Origin: Lolium rigidum
Taxonomy: Eukaryota > Streptophyta > Magnoliopsida > Poales > Poaceae
NCBI RefSeq assembly: GCF_022539505.1
Contig: NC_061510.1
Span: forward strand, 226,632,043 to 226,696,042
Direction of reading: 5' to 3'
DNA length: 64,000 nucleotides
The notes beneath the pieces were generated by a model. The model saw nothing but the letters and a program-made list of their open reading frames with translations. It was not told the origin of the DNA and searched no databases. Numbering within the stretch: position 1 is the first letter of the stretch; every line of letters begins with the position of its first letter. The translations under genes and the position numbers were made by a program. Shown here one piece after another: positions 34,756 through 46,162 of this stretch.

Positions 34756-36101
34756 TGAAAGAAGACGTGCTTGCTCACTATGCAATGCTAGCTTTTTGAC
34801 AGTATGGAATAATAAGACACATGTAACAGGGAAACCGCCTTAGAAGGCCAGGTTTTTTATTATCCTGTGCCGGCTGCATGGCAAGAAGGAAAATTAAGCT
34901 AGTAGTTATGTAGTACTTCTTTTGTTGTTACTTAAGGTTTTAGCCCCGTTTTGGGTTCTTTTATTATCCTTTTGTTGGCCTATTGCTCTTTATTACGCAC
35001 GCATGCATGCATGCAACTGTCTTTTGGTAATCAATATCAGTCAAGTTTTGCAGTCCTTGGATCTAAACATGTTCGACATTGTCCATCATCTCCCTTACAT
35101 AATTTAACCTATCGATGATCTTCTTCTCGACAATGTTCCTCTTAATGGTTATTTTCATCGAACCAGCGCTTTTCTTGGGCAATCCTTGTTTGTTGTTTTG
35201 TCTATCGTCAGTTGAAATCGAATTTATATTCTGCCTCAAACTCGTTTAAATGTAGCGGACATTACTGGAGCCTGAAAACGGATGTGTATGAAACTATGAA
35301 GTTATCGGAGCTGCTGGTAACCAAGTATATGCTCCTGTTGTTGGTGATCTTATTGCTGCCATAATCAGAGAAGTGTGCTACCAAGAGATGGAGAGATCAA
35401 CTTTTTTAAAAGTTGAGGTGGATATCAACTTATAAAGTGATTAAGTGAAGCTCATGTTGTGTTCTAAAACAAAAGAAGCACATAAACATTGCACCACACA
35501 CACATAGATAGCGGACCCATGGATTTCCGCATGATTATCTGTGTGACTTGGGATGGATGTAGCTGATAAAATTTGAATAATTGTTATACAAAATCATGCA
35601 TAAGCACTTTCTGTTGACTTTGTTTGATTGCGATTAATCAGATATTTGTTCGTTAATTTGCTATTAAGTCAGTCAATTTTAAATGGGCACTCAAATGAGT
35701 TAATAAGTGCAGTTAGTAGTGTTAATTAGCTAATTACTTGGTTGTTACTAGCAATGGTTTGCATCTATATAAGAGATGATATGAGACATCATGTTCTTTA
35801 CACCAAATTTCCCAGCTCTATATCAACTCCTTTTAAGTCGATCTTGTGCAGTAGTGAGTAACCCGAGCCATAGCTGACTCTCCACCGTACCTTGCATGCA
35901 CACCCGAGTGAAGCATTGATCTGTGTATTTTGTTCTTGGCAGTGCCACGGCTTAATGCTTTGCCCTAGCCTACTGGTTTGCACCGCTCTATGGTGCACAA
36001 ATATTCTACCTCGAGAATGCAGTTAGAGCAACAAGGATGATTGTGCTAAACCCATGTTGATAAGAGATGCAAAACCATGCAGTTAGAGCAACAAGAATGC
36101 A
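34756..36101. other. Intergenic, nothing recognised
   Basis: The 3' flank of the glutaredoxin gene, then AT-rich sequence. TGCATGCATGCATGCATGCA occurs near 35004. The words GCAGTTAGAGCAACAA recur at 36020 and 36079, just outside the Mutator element. Confidence 0.5.
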
Positions 36102-36110
36102 GTTAGAGGG
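36102..36110. repeat. Left 9-bp target duplication of the Mutator element
   Basis: GTTAGAGGG is repeated exactly at 37672-37680. Confidence 0.93.
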
Positions 36111-37671
36111 GAGAAAATTACAAAAAACCACCACATATCAGGTAGTAGTTTCAAAAAACCACCACTTTACGATTTTTTTTCTTTCAAAAAACCACCACTC
36201 TACAGGTAACACGTAACACATAGCACTGATTCCACTCTGATGCTGGTTTAATCGCCAAACTGACATGTGGGTCCCACTGTCAGGCTGATGTGGCAACTGA
36301 TTAACGCTGAAGGGAGAAGCACCATATATTGGTTATAGTTCTGGACTTATTTGTAAATTTTCTTTTTTTCCTTTTCCTTATTATTTTCCACCACATCCTC
36401 ATCGTGCGTTGACCGCGCTGGCCCGTCCCGCCATGGCCGGCGCTCGCCCGTCCCGCCCGTCCCGCCATGGTCGGCGCTCACCCGCGCTGGCCCCGCGCCC
36501 GCCCCGCCAGCGCTCGCCCGTGCTCACCACGCCATGGCTAGCGCTCACCCGCGCTCGCCCCGCGCGGGCCCTTGCCAGCCCTGGCCGTCGCGCCCTGGCG
36601 GGACCTCGCCCGTGACGCCTGGCCGGAGCTCGCACCCATGCCCCCGAGCCCGCCTGCGTCTGCCGGTGAGGAGGACGGGCCTGCCTGCGCCCTTACCGCC
36701 AAGCCGCCGTCGTCGCAGAGAGGCCTTGCGCCGCATGGTCTGCGCGCATCTCCGCCGTCGGCTGGCCGTAGGCATCACTGGAACCGGCCCCGACGGCTTC
36801 GGACGACCCGGAGATGGCCTGGCGCCCGCGCGAACTGTGCACGGTGGAGAATGGTGAGGACGGCGACGCAATTGCGACCTACCGGAGCGGAGGAAGACGA
36901 ACACGGCGACGGCGCAGACAGTATCCCGTGCCGATTCCTTCAGTAGGAACGACCTTTGTGTCGTGGAGGAGTAAAATGACATAGTAGCTGGTCTCCGCGT
37001 GGTCTACAGATACGCGAAGGAGCATGATGCCGACGGCGGCGCGCTCCGAATGCCGTTCGCGTTCTCGACCAACAGAGGAGAAGAGAGGCCACTTGGGGCC
37101 GGGATGAAGGTCACGACTAGGCAGGTCAAGGGTGCATGCATAGCCGAGCTGGGACGGGTTGGAGCTCGGCGGACGACAGCGACGCACGTAGCTCGGCGGA
37201 CGACGGCGACGCTCGTGCTGCAGATCGACGGCGGCGCTCGTGCTGCAGATCCCCGGCCTCCCCTGACGCCCTATCGCCTCCACGCCGCCGCTCTCCACGC
37301 CGGAGCCGGAGTTCGCCGCGACGCGCCCGCCCCTCGGCCCCTGCCCAAGCCGGAGGTCGCCGCAGCCCGTCCCGTGGATAGACAAGGAGTCTGGAGGGAG
37401 AAGAAACTGACAGTGGGCCCCACGATAACTTACAAAAAAACCCAAAATTTTGCAACCCTTCATCGATGGCCTCCGTTGACCGTTTTTGACTGCCACGTCA
37501 GCCTGACAGTGGGGCCTAGATGTCAGTTTCGTCATTAGACCAGCTTTAGACAAGGATCAGTGCTTTTTGTTACTTGTTAGCGCTAGAGTGGTGATTTTTT
37601 AAAACATTTTCGTATAGTGGTGGCTTTTTGAAACATCTGCCTGATATGTGGTGGTTTTTTGTAATTTTCTC
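36111..37671. mobile_element. Mutator-like element with about 200-bp TIRs, probable Pack-MULE
   Basis: Both ends begin GAGAAAATTACAAAAAACC followed by ACCACATATCAGG. The inverted similarity extends about 200 bases, to CCCACTGTCAGGCTGATGTG at the inner edge. The flanks share a perfect 9-bp duplication, GTTAGAGGG, diagnostic of the Mutator superfamily. Each TIR contains three spaced copies of an AAAAAACCACCAC-like word. The core (36400-37380) is very GC-rich, unlike the TIRs and flanks. It has no transposase and overlapping open frames on both strands. This is the composition of Pack-MULEs that carry host gene pieces. I cannot name a donor gene, and parts of the core are tandem GC repeats. Confidence 0.9.
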
Positions 37672-37680
37672 GTTAGAGGG
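37672..37680. repeat. Right 9-bp target duplication of the Mutator element
   Basis: GTTAGAGGG matches 36102-36110 exactly. Confidence 0.93.
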
Positions 37681-37904
37681 GGTACAAATGAATCAACTCT
37701 TGCTAAGAGAGGCCAAACCATGCATTACTAAGAAAAATCTATCGAATTTCAAATATTATTAAGCCCATAAGCTTGCAGTTAGAGTTAGGGGAACATTTGG
37801 AAGCCTTAGACCATGCCACTATCCCTGTTTCCGACAATGTATTTCCCGACGTCATCTTTAAGGGTGCAAACGTGACTTCACAACACTAGATGTGGCCATG
37901 TTAG

Positions 37905-39582
37905 ATGGAAAAGATCGAAGGGCCAAAGATTACGAGGCGAGATGCAATGGCAAGGTGTGAGATGGAAAAAGCATGCGGCGCAACACACCTGAAAATCTTC
38001 GGAGACTTGCAGTTAGTAGCGCAGCAGGTGATGAACAAGTGCGATGCGTTCAATGATAACATGATAGCGTATCGAGATGCATACAATGAGCTCGAAGGAA
38101 CTTTCGATGGATGTGAAGTAAATCATGTGAGTAGATTCAATAACGATGAAGTCGATATTCTGGCAAATATCGGGTCACAGTGCCTGCCCATACCCCCAGG
38201 AGTATTTTGGGAGGAAATCAGCGAGACATCAATCAAGCCAAAGAAACTCGCAGCACGGGAGCAGCCAAAGAAAAAGAAGGACAAGCATAAAAAGGGCTCG
38301 GGGGCTGCAGCAGCCCTAGAATCATCGACTTCGGACGAGGAGGAGCAACAAGAGGAGGTGCCGATGATACAGATTCCATGGATGCAAGCATACTTGGCGT
38401 ACATCGTAAACAAAGAAATACCGGAAGACCCAGTCGAGGCTCGCAGAGTCATTATGAGATCTAAAGCATTCACAATTGTCAAAGGTGAGCTATATAAACG
38501 CAGTATCTCGAGAGTCCTACAAAGATGCGTCACACCCGAAGAGGGACAACTCATACTCAAGGACATACATGAAGGAATATGCGGCCATCACGCAAGCAGC
38601 CGTGCAATTGCGGCCAAGGCATTCCGGGTGGGTTTTTATAGGCTTTCATACATAGAGGACGTGAAGAACATCGTGTGTACCTGTGAAGCCTGTCAAAGAT
38701 TTGCGTCCAAGTCACATGCTCCAGCAGCCGAGCTGACGCCAATACCTCTGGCATGGCCTTTCGCCCAGTGGGGGCTCGACATAGTAGGAAAATTACACAA
38801 GTCTTGGCCAGGAGGCCATGTTTACCTACTTGTGGCAGTTGATAGGTTCACTAAATGGGTCGAGGTGAAATCAGTAACGATAGTAGATTCAACGGCAGCC
38901 GTAAATTTCATCAAGGGCATTGTTTCTGGATTTGGTGTTCCAAACAGCATAATAACAGACAATGGCTCTAACTTCACCTCCCGAGAATTCAAGGATTATC
39001 CTGTGAAGGACGGGGTATCAAGCTACATTTTGCATCAGTGGCACATCCACAAACCAATGGTCAAGTCAAAAAGCAAACGGTCTCATCTGTAATGGCATCA
39101 AGAAATGCCTGGGTTGACAAGTTACCCTCCGTGTTATGAAGTTTGCGAACAACACCAAATGCAAGAACTCAAGAGACACTTGTCTTTCTGGTCCACGATG
39201 CTGAAGTTGTGCTTCCAGTGGAACTGGCTCATGATTCTCCACGAGTCGCAGAATACAACGAAGAAGCTTCGCAAAAATTACTGGAAGATGATGTTTTGAT
39301 GCAGTCGACGAAGCACGAGATGCCATGTTATCTCGAGTAAGCGCGTACCAACAGAACTTGAATAATTATCACAATCGTCGACTCCGTCCCCGATCTTTTG
39401 AGGTCAGTGATCTAGTCCGACTCAAGAAGAATGGCCATGAAAAGCTGGAATCTCCATGGGTGGGACCATACATCGTCACAGAAGTCATTCCAAGCTGAGC
39501 TTATTGCCTCAAGGATAACAAGACATGCAAAGTTGAAGGGAACCCATGGAACGTCGCACAATTACGATGTTTCTACGCGTAG
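37905..39582 (+). pseudogene. Element A pol remnant: RNase H end and integrase
   Basis: The first part reads LKIFGDLQLVAQQVMNKCDA and continues to DEVDILANIG, the end of an RNase H domain. A Lys/acid-rich spacer follows. The integrase then has an intact HHCC finger (GICGHHASSRAIAAK to CTCEACQRFAS), GLDIVGKLHKSWPGG with the first catalytic Asp, and IITDNGSNFTSREF with the second. After 38990 single-base shifts and a short deletion near 39090 break the frame. The remaining C-terminal pieces include RVSAYQQNLNNYHNRRLRP and the end at 39582 (FYA, TAG). A polyprotein of this family normally continues to the left for several kb. Confidence 0.85.
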
Positions 39583-40171
39583 AAAAAGGCCATCAGAGTT
39601 CTGCCTGCAAGACCATGTAAACATACAATGTACCTGAACAGCTCGCAAGTTTTTAGACTCACTCTTTTCCTTTCAGGGTACCGAGTGGGACTGAAAGGCT
39701 TTTAATGAGACGAGCTTGCTTTGCTGAAATATAAGCATGGTTTGAATAAATATAGTGGTGTCGAATATTACATTTTTTCTTCGCAATCAACGCTCGAGGG
39801 CTCAACCCGCAAATTAAATATAGCTTGATTCGACAAAATATACCCGCTTTGGTTTCGTTGAAGTCTCGCGGGTAAATCAATCGTGACCAAGAACTATTGC
39901 CACCCGATACTCGGGGGCTTAGTTGGAAAACAAATATTGAAACAACATGGTTACTTCAAAATGTATTTGCCTTGACCGCACAAGAGTCTCGCGAACACAT
40001 AAAATAGTTCGACAAAATGGTGTACACAGAAAATGGCTCTTGCTACCCGATGATCCGGAAGCCAGCCAACAAATATACAACAAATACAATATACTTATGG
40101 ATATGTGTCTTGGTTTGAGATCAACCTCACGAAAAAATCAATATAGCTATACAAGATTATATAAGAGTATT
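39583..40171. other. Element A region downstream of pol
   Basis: Non-coding. It contains CTTTCAGGGTACCGAGTGGG (about 39672), whose reverse complement is in B near 46090. It also has ACTCGGGGGCTTAG at about 39908, a purine tract like those next to the LTRs of B and C. Confidence 0.6.
40167..40171. repeat. Left target duplication of element B
   Basis: GTATT recurs at 60048-60052, directly outside the other LTR. Confidence 0.88.
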
Positions 40172-40568
40172 TGAAGAGGTATTAACTCGTCAATGCCTAC
40201 GGATTGTAGACTTAGAGTTTCGTAGAAAGTAGAGGGCAAATAGATCTCGAAGGTTTCAGCCGAACAAAGGTGCTAAACTCAATATTACGGTGGCTAGGGT
40301 TACAATGATTCGATCCCTCTTTCAACCTCAGCGTCCCCTTTATATAGGAGGAGAAATCGAGGGTTACAACGTGTCGTACAAGCACTATCTTTCGGGTCAC
40401 ACTGGGCTTTTCCCGATATTAATACAAACTTCTATAATGACTAGAACTTTCCTAATCCGAACATCTCCAATCTCCTAGGCCTCCAAAGCTTTGAGTCCAA
40501 TGGGCCTTCGATTATAAAAATAAACCAGGGATATATATGCGACATACTCCTTAGGTATGCCTATGTCA
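40172..40568 (-). repeat. Element B 3' LTR
   Basis: Read on the minus strand it starts TGACATAGGCATACC and ends in CCTCTTCA, where the partner LTR ends CGTCA. A minus-strand TATATAAA box is at 40339-40346. A purine-rich tract (GATGGAAGATGGAGA on the minus strand) precedes it at about 40572-40588. Confidence 0.92.
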
Positions 40569-41869
40569 GTAAAATCTCCATCTTCCATCTATTTGATAAT
40601 ACTTTCGAGTTAGACTCGGGTCTTATTCAGTGTCTATATTGCACAGGGATAATGGTAAATGAGGTTGGTTTATCTGACGGATCAGGTACCTGTTTATGCT
40701 CTTGTAGTAAACCCGCATAAACCTACTTGAAGTTCAAGTATCTGCACTCAAACCTGGGATACTGGTCTAATTCAGTACGTGTCGCTTCAGAACTTACCAA
40801 AAACTGAATTCCAGCTATTTTATCGAATACCCAATGCGTCCGTTGGGATTATTCTTCATATTGTTGATGTGGATAAAGTGAGAGAGCGCATTCGGGTGCG
40901 ATACCACGCCACACAGGACGGATCCTGGGGTCTTACCTTCGTGACCTTTTTGCAAGTCACGGCATTCAAAATTTTATCGTGGCGGACGCGCTCTGAGAAT
41001 ATATTGTCGAGTGCCTTTGTGCGGCTGATGAAATGCTTCATTTCTTTGAGTTGATGCATTATAAAGAATAATATCCTGGCTCCCGATGGGAGTACATGAC
41101 GAGTTTTATGAAACTCGAAGATGTATGCATACAGCCAAAATTCTTTGGTTCCATTCTGTATTGCCTTGTCATCTTGCTTTCTTTTACTACCATATTTCAT
41201 CGGGTGCGCGACCAGCGCTCCAGATGGGAGTAGCCTCCGAGGTTACAACCGAGTGTTTGCACTTGGGTGTAGACTCAACTTTGCTATTAACCAACTCTAT
41301 ATTGTTCAGCATTACCTTGTCTTATCAGTAGTATAATCTATATTGTTGATAAGAGTAGCCCCCGAGCATATGGTCAGGTGCTTGCAGCTGGACATAGGCT
41401 CCAAATTTTGTACTTTCTGCCACATATTGTCTTGATAACTCGAAGATTTTTTTTCAAACATGACGTCGATGCTGATGAAGACCATGTGTTGTCGCCTCGG
41501 GAAGACACGACTACTGATGGACCACTATTTTGGGGGTCCAAATCCCTGTTCTTCTCCCACGCACACAAGTGGGGCTCGCACGTTCTCCGACATTCCCGGC
41601 ACGCGCGCAGTAACTTCTTTGTTTCCAAAATAAAACTGTAAAATAATATTACTATGCTGCCACATGTAGAGCTAGGATTAATCGCGCGTATATCCAATGG
41701 TGCAAACAGTTCATCTTCCAGGTTATAAAAATTAACCATGGATCTCATTTTCCCCTTCGCTCCGCCGCAATAATCACTTGTCACTGCCATTGCCCTAGCT
41801 TCTCACCTCCATTCATGCGCACTGCTTCAGAGCTCCTGTTTAGTTCTCTCTCGCTCCTGTGTTGGCACC
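40569..41869. other. Element B 3' region before the opposing gene
   Basis: It contains degenerate copies of a block found in element C (GCGCTCC-GATGGGAGTAGC, about 41212 and 41346). A plus-strand TATA box, TATAAAAA at 41724-41731, serves the gene starting at 41870. Confidence 0.6.
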
Positions 41870-44501
41870 ATGCCTCCACGGACCAAGCGCACCAAGAACG
41901 TCGCCACCAGCACCTCCGCTTGAGGGAGAGATCTAAGTTCTGTAAGAAGGACCACCACAAGCTCAACAAAATGGGTTTGCTAGAAACCGATGGGGCAGTG
42001 CAGATCCCAGGGGATGAAGCTATCCCGAATCCTCCCGAGGGTTTCCAAGTAATTTTCACTAACTTTCTCCTTCGCGGCTTGTCCGTTCCAGTCCATAAAT
42101 TTCTTCGTGGACTTATATTTATTTATGGCATTCAGCTGTATCAGCTGACCCCCAATTCTATTCTCCCCATTTCCATCTTTATCACACTCTGCGAACGCTT
42201 CCTTGGCATCCATCCCCACTAGGCCTTTGGAAACGTATCTTCTACCTTTGCCGAAACAACTCGAGAAACACCATCTACAATGTAGGTGATGTTTGTTTCT
42301 GAGTGCAACCGGAGGCCGGATATTTTGATCTGAAATTCGCCGACTCCGTCCAAGGCTAGGGCAAAAAATGGTTGTATGTCAAGGACGAGTCAACTGGTAC
42401 CCAACAGTATGGCCTCGCTCCCGTCGACATGTCGCAGGAAATTTTGAGGCGCAAGTCTTGGGATGTAGAAGCTACACCCGACAAATTGGAAGCTACCGAG
42501 TCCCTGATTGCTCGGATCGAAGCTCTGGAAAATACCCAAGGGAAAGAATTGTCGGGTGTGCAAATCATTGCACACTTTCTACGAATTCGAGTGCATCCCA
42601 TCTAGGCTCGCACGAGTCCCCTTTGGCTACACTCCGGTGATGGTGATGCTGCTAAAATTTCCAAAGATCTCTCTATGAAGGACTTGGAGAAACTAGTATG
42701 CCGCTGCACTTCGCTCAGCAAAAAATGCCCAGTTCCTTCCTCCTGCCATGTGGAACCATTTAGTGGTACCCATGCCCTTCCAGCTGTAAGTGTTTTTTCT
42801 CGAGTTTTGTTGCTTCACTTTTCCCGCTTATTTGATACCTATATTGTGTTAACTCGCACTTTTATCATGCAGAACCATCCAATTCTTTCTTCGCTTCCTC
42901 CTACCCCCGAAGGTGGGGATGTACCCGAGCGAGCCATCATTACTGATGACTCGCAAGAAACTTTAGTTCGTGACAGTGAACCCGCAGAATCTGAAAAGAG
43001 TGCAGGTTCATCTGATAGAATTTCAAATCAGTGACTGCCTCTGGCTCCTCACAAACCAATTCCGCTCATCAGGCGGCTTCCCTAGAGAAACGCAAGAGGA
43101 AAAGAACGACCGATGAAGAAGATTCTAGCGCGTCTAAGATATCTCAGCCAGCTGCCGAAAAATCTTCTCATGAAGAACAAGCGGAATTCGACCCCTTCGC
43201 TTCTGCCACTATCGTCAGCTCGTAAGTTTTATTTTTCTTCCTCCCAGCTATTTTGACTTGATTTCTTTTTCATATGCTGAAATATTTTTATACGGATAGG
43301 GATGATGAAGAACATCTAGACCTCGACGCTTCCAGACCAACGAACACGGGTACATCCCATACGCCGGTCCTTTCCAAGGATTCGAAAGCTGCCCTAGAAT
43401 CTTCGGATCCACCACGCACCCTCGAGTATTGAAGATGAAACCAAGGACGGGTGCTGCCGGTAAAGAGGTACTTGCCACCGGGACTTTTTCGACTCCTCTC
43501 CTTGAAGATGTAAGCTTACCTTTTGTGCTTGATCATGCTTTTTTGTGTACTCGAGAAACACCATCTTCTTAACGCTTTTCTTTTGCATTTTGACTATTTT
43601 GCAGTCCGTGATGAAATAGATGGTCGACATAGGTTCTCGATTTATCGGGTTCCGAGATGAAGCTGACTCCTTAAGAAGTACGTTTTTTTGTATATATTGC
43701 CTGACACTTCTTTGTTGGTTTTGTTATAACATACTCCTTCCTTTTACCCAGGGGCGCTGCACCTTGCTGAGAAGCGCACCCAAGAACTGGAGAAGAAACT
43801 CGGAGCCAGCGCAAAATCTTGCGAAGAAGCTGAGAGAAAAGTTGCGAGTGTTGGAGACCTTCGAGACAGGCTCCATGCCACTGAGACTGATTTGAGTGAA
43901 AAAGAAGGGAAATTGCGAAACGGGAAGCCATCATTATTGCGCATCTCGATACACAATCCGTCAGATTCTCGAATTCACCATCCTTTTGTTTGTTCGCTTA
44001 TACCACCTCCATTTTTATATTGAAAAAAGTAACTCTTTCTTCAGCAGAAAAAAATGGTGAGATGTATACCAGGAACTAGGACTTGGAAGAAGATGCTCTC
44101 CTAGATACTCTCTCAATTCTGGAGATGAACTGCACCCTGGCGCGCGATTGCTTGAAGGCGGCACAGATTGCACTCGAACGCATATTCCCGCACTTCTTCC
44201 CGAAGGCTACGCTGCCAGACCAGTTTGATCTTCTCACCAAAAGCTTCACAGAGAAAGCTGACCCAGCTTTGGTGCACCGCTAATCAAGCCTGAAAATTGG
44301 AGTCGAAAAGGCACCATCGCGCTGGTGATAGCCAGCAGCAAGAAGGTTGACTAGGCCAAAGTTGCGGCTGTTCGAGGATTGAACAATGACAAGTGGACTG
44401 CTCATATAAAGGGTGCGAAGTCCTTGTCGAAGAAAATCATTGCCATCCTCGACCCGAGATCTTCTGTCTCTACCAGCACTACTCAGACGGAGGTCAAGTA
44501 G
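41870..44501 (+). pseudogene. Opposing accessory gene in element B, Transposase_28-type, unit 1
   Basis: The gene runs against the element's own pol and has its own TATA box. The ATG at 41870 gives MPPRTKRTKN, soon followed by a frame change. The domain reads PPEGFQVIFTNFLLRGLSVP, then IYGIQLYQLTPNSIL and FITLCERFLGIHPH, matching the putative gypsy-type-transposon domain (Transposase_28). Introns are plausible at 42787-42872 (GTAAGT to GCAG), 43221-43300 and further on. Exons after them carry acid/Ser-rich and coiled-coil segments (LAEKRTQELEKKLGASAKSC). The end reads IKGAKSLSKKIIAILDPRSS and TEVK at 44501. Many stops and shifts are present. The function of the family is unknown. Confidence 0.7.
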
Positions 44502-44653
44502 ACAATCTTGTACTCCCTTATTTGTAAATATTTTTCTTTCATTGCTCCTCATTGTCATGTAAGCGCCTTATGAGCTGCATCTTTTGAGCTCTTTATTGTA
44601 ATATATTATGATGATGAATGGAAAAATTCACCTTGATGGATGATTGATGTCGA

Positions 44654-45658
44654 GTGTATTTTACTTTCCAGTTAGTTTTTGACAACTATACTGAGACTGG
44701 ATGTTCTAACGCGTCTCCTGCTGCATCGCAACCCACCAAAATTCCAAAAAATATCTCATGGGATGCATCTTCTATACCTGACTCGACGAAATGGGAGATA
44801 GAAGAACTGCGACAACAACTCCAATTGCTCAAAAAGCAAACTATGACTGCCCTGGACCAAGCGCGGAAATCATTGGATCGTGAGGAAATTGCTCTTCTTC
44901 AAGCGCAGGAGTCCTTGAGATCTGAAGAAGCTGCAGTTGCGAAAGCCACTCTCTCTACTCAACGTGAAAACTACATGCTTGACCTCATGACTGACGCAAG
45001 TCGAGATATGGGTGGTGTGTTTTCTTGTTCTGTCGACTCAAATTATCTTGCTTTGTTCATGCACTTACTGTATTGCTTTTCTTTTTCGTGATAGGCGCCT
45101 TTTTAGATACTGCTGCTGAGGAACAAAGGGTGAACTTTCGGGTTGCTAGTTTTACACTCCTTGCCAAAGAGAACAATATTGACTTCTGGGCATATGAGAC
45201 GCGTTGTCGTCGTATTGTTCAGTTTCAACATCGTGCTACCCAGATTCGAGAGTTTCTTAACTTCTGCAACAACACATTGGACATGGTGTACAATGCTATG
45301 TTTTCTTGTAACCCGTAGCCTGAAATTTAGACTCAGCTTATGGAGAAGTTTAAGGATGTGCGTAATATCCATAACTTCGTGAAGGCTCAAATGGTTGTTG
45401 GCGCCAAGTTTGCATTGATCTGGCTTCGGATTTACCATCCGAAAATGGATTTGGACAAGGTCGTGCAGGGTGTTCTTTTTAAGAGCTCGAAGAAAAGGAT
45501 AAAACTTGATCGACACATCTAAGGTTGTATCTGATGTCGCAGAAATGATGATTGATAAGCTACTCTATGTAGACTCTTCCTTCTTCAAAGAATTGCGATA
45601 TAACTATTCGATGCAACAGATGCTTGTTGCAAAGGAAAATATAGGTAAATGGATATAG
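44654..45658 (+). pseudogene. Opposing accessory gene in element B, C-terminal unit 2
   Basis: A frame from about 44670 contains WEIEELRQQLQLLKKQ and a coiled coil, and ends at a possible donor near 45007. After an intron it continues from about 45095 with DTAAEEQRVNFRVASFTLLA, MVVGAKFALIWLRIYHPKMD and KKRIKLDRHI. A shift leads to EMMIDKLLYVDSSFFKEL and the stop TAG at 45656. The same C-terminus on the opposite strand at 60053-60372 belongs to element A. It may be the end of unit 1's gene or a separate gene; the sequence does not decide. Confidence 0.6.
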
Positions 45659-46162
45659 AAAATTCTTTATATTGATTAGTGCGTGAGGTTTAAGCCAAAA
45701 CGCAACGTTGGAAATATGTATTTGTCATGTACTTTGTTGCTTGAGAATCAGATCATTGTGTAGACAAAGATACTTTCACGTATAATATTTGTCGTGTTAT
45801 GTTTATAATTTTGGGAGACGATTATGCCGTCAAAGATAACTTTACTTTATGGCGACCTACTCTTTTTTGAATTTTAACTTTCATCTTAATCCCCGCGTAT
45901 TGGGGTGAAGAAGATTACTGATTGTTTTTATCCGTGGCGCTTGTGTCTAGCCAAGGCGAATACAGTTATTTTTGATTTAACTTTATTGATTTGTGCGACA
46001 AGAAACAATAATTCTCGATATCTTTATCTTTTTAACCATGCTATGTTTCAGTAAAGCGAACCCGTCTCATTAAAAACCTTTTAGTCCCACTTGGTACCCT
46101 GAAAGGAAAAGAGTGTGTCTAAAAACTTGCGAGCTGTTCAAGTACATTATATGTTTACATGG
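45659..46162. other. Spacer between the opposing gene and pol of element B
   Basis: Non-coding, with convergent 3' ends on either side. It contains the ACTTGGTACCCTGAAAGG word shared with element A. Confidence 0.6.

Larger units (their letters stand above)
37905..40171 (+). mobile_element. Element A, Gypsy retrotransposon fragment (left part)
   Basis: The fragment begins within the RNase H region of pol. No LTR, gag, protease or reverse transcriptase is visible to its left, so the 5' part was lost; the left junction is about 37890. It carries the plus-strand pol end to 39582 and 3' sequence to 40171, where element B inserted. The matching continuation is at 60053. Its sequence is close to element B over pol and just beyond it, so A and B are the same family. 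Confidence 0.82.

Noticed and set aside
36399..37553. Frames of 60-224 codons in the Mutator core
   Set aside because: Very GC-rich sequence opens five frames at once. No known domain is visible and parts are tandem repeats.
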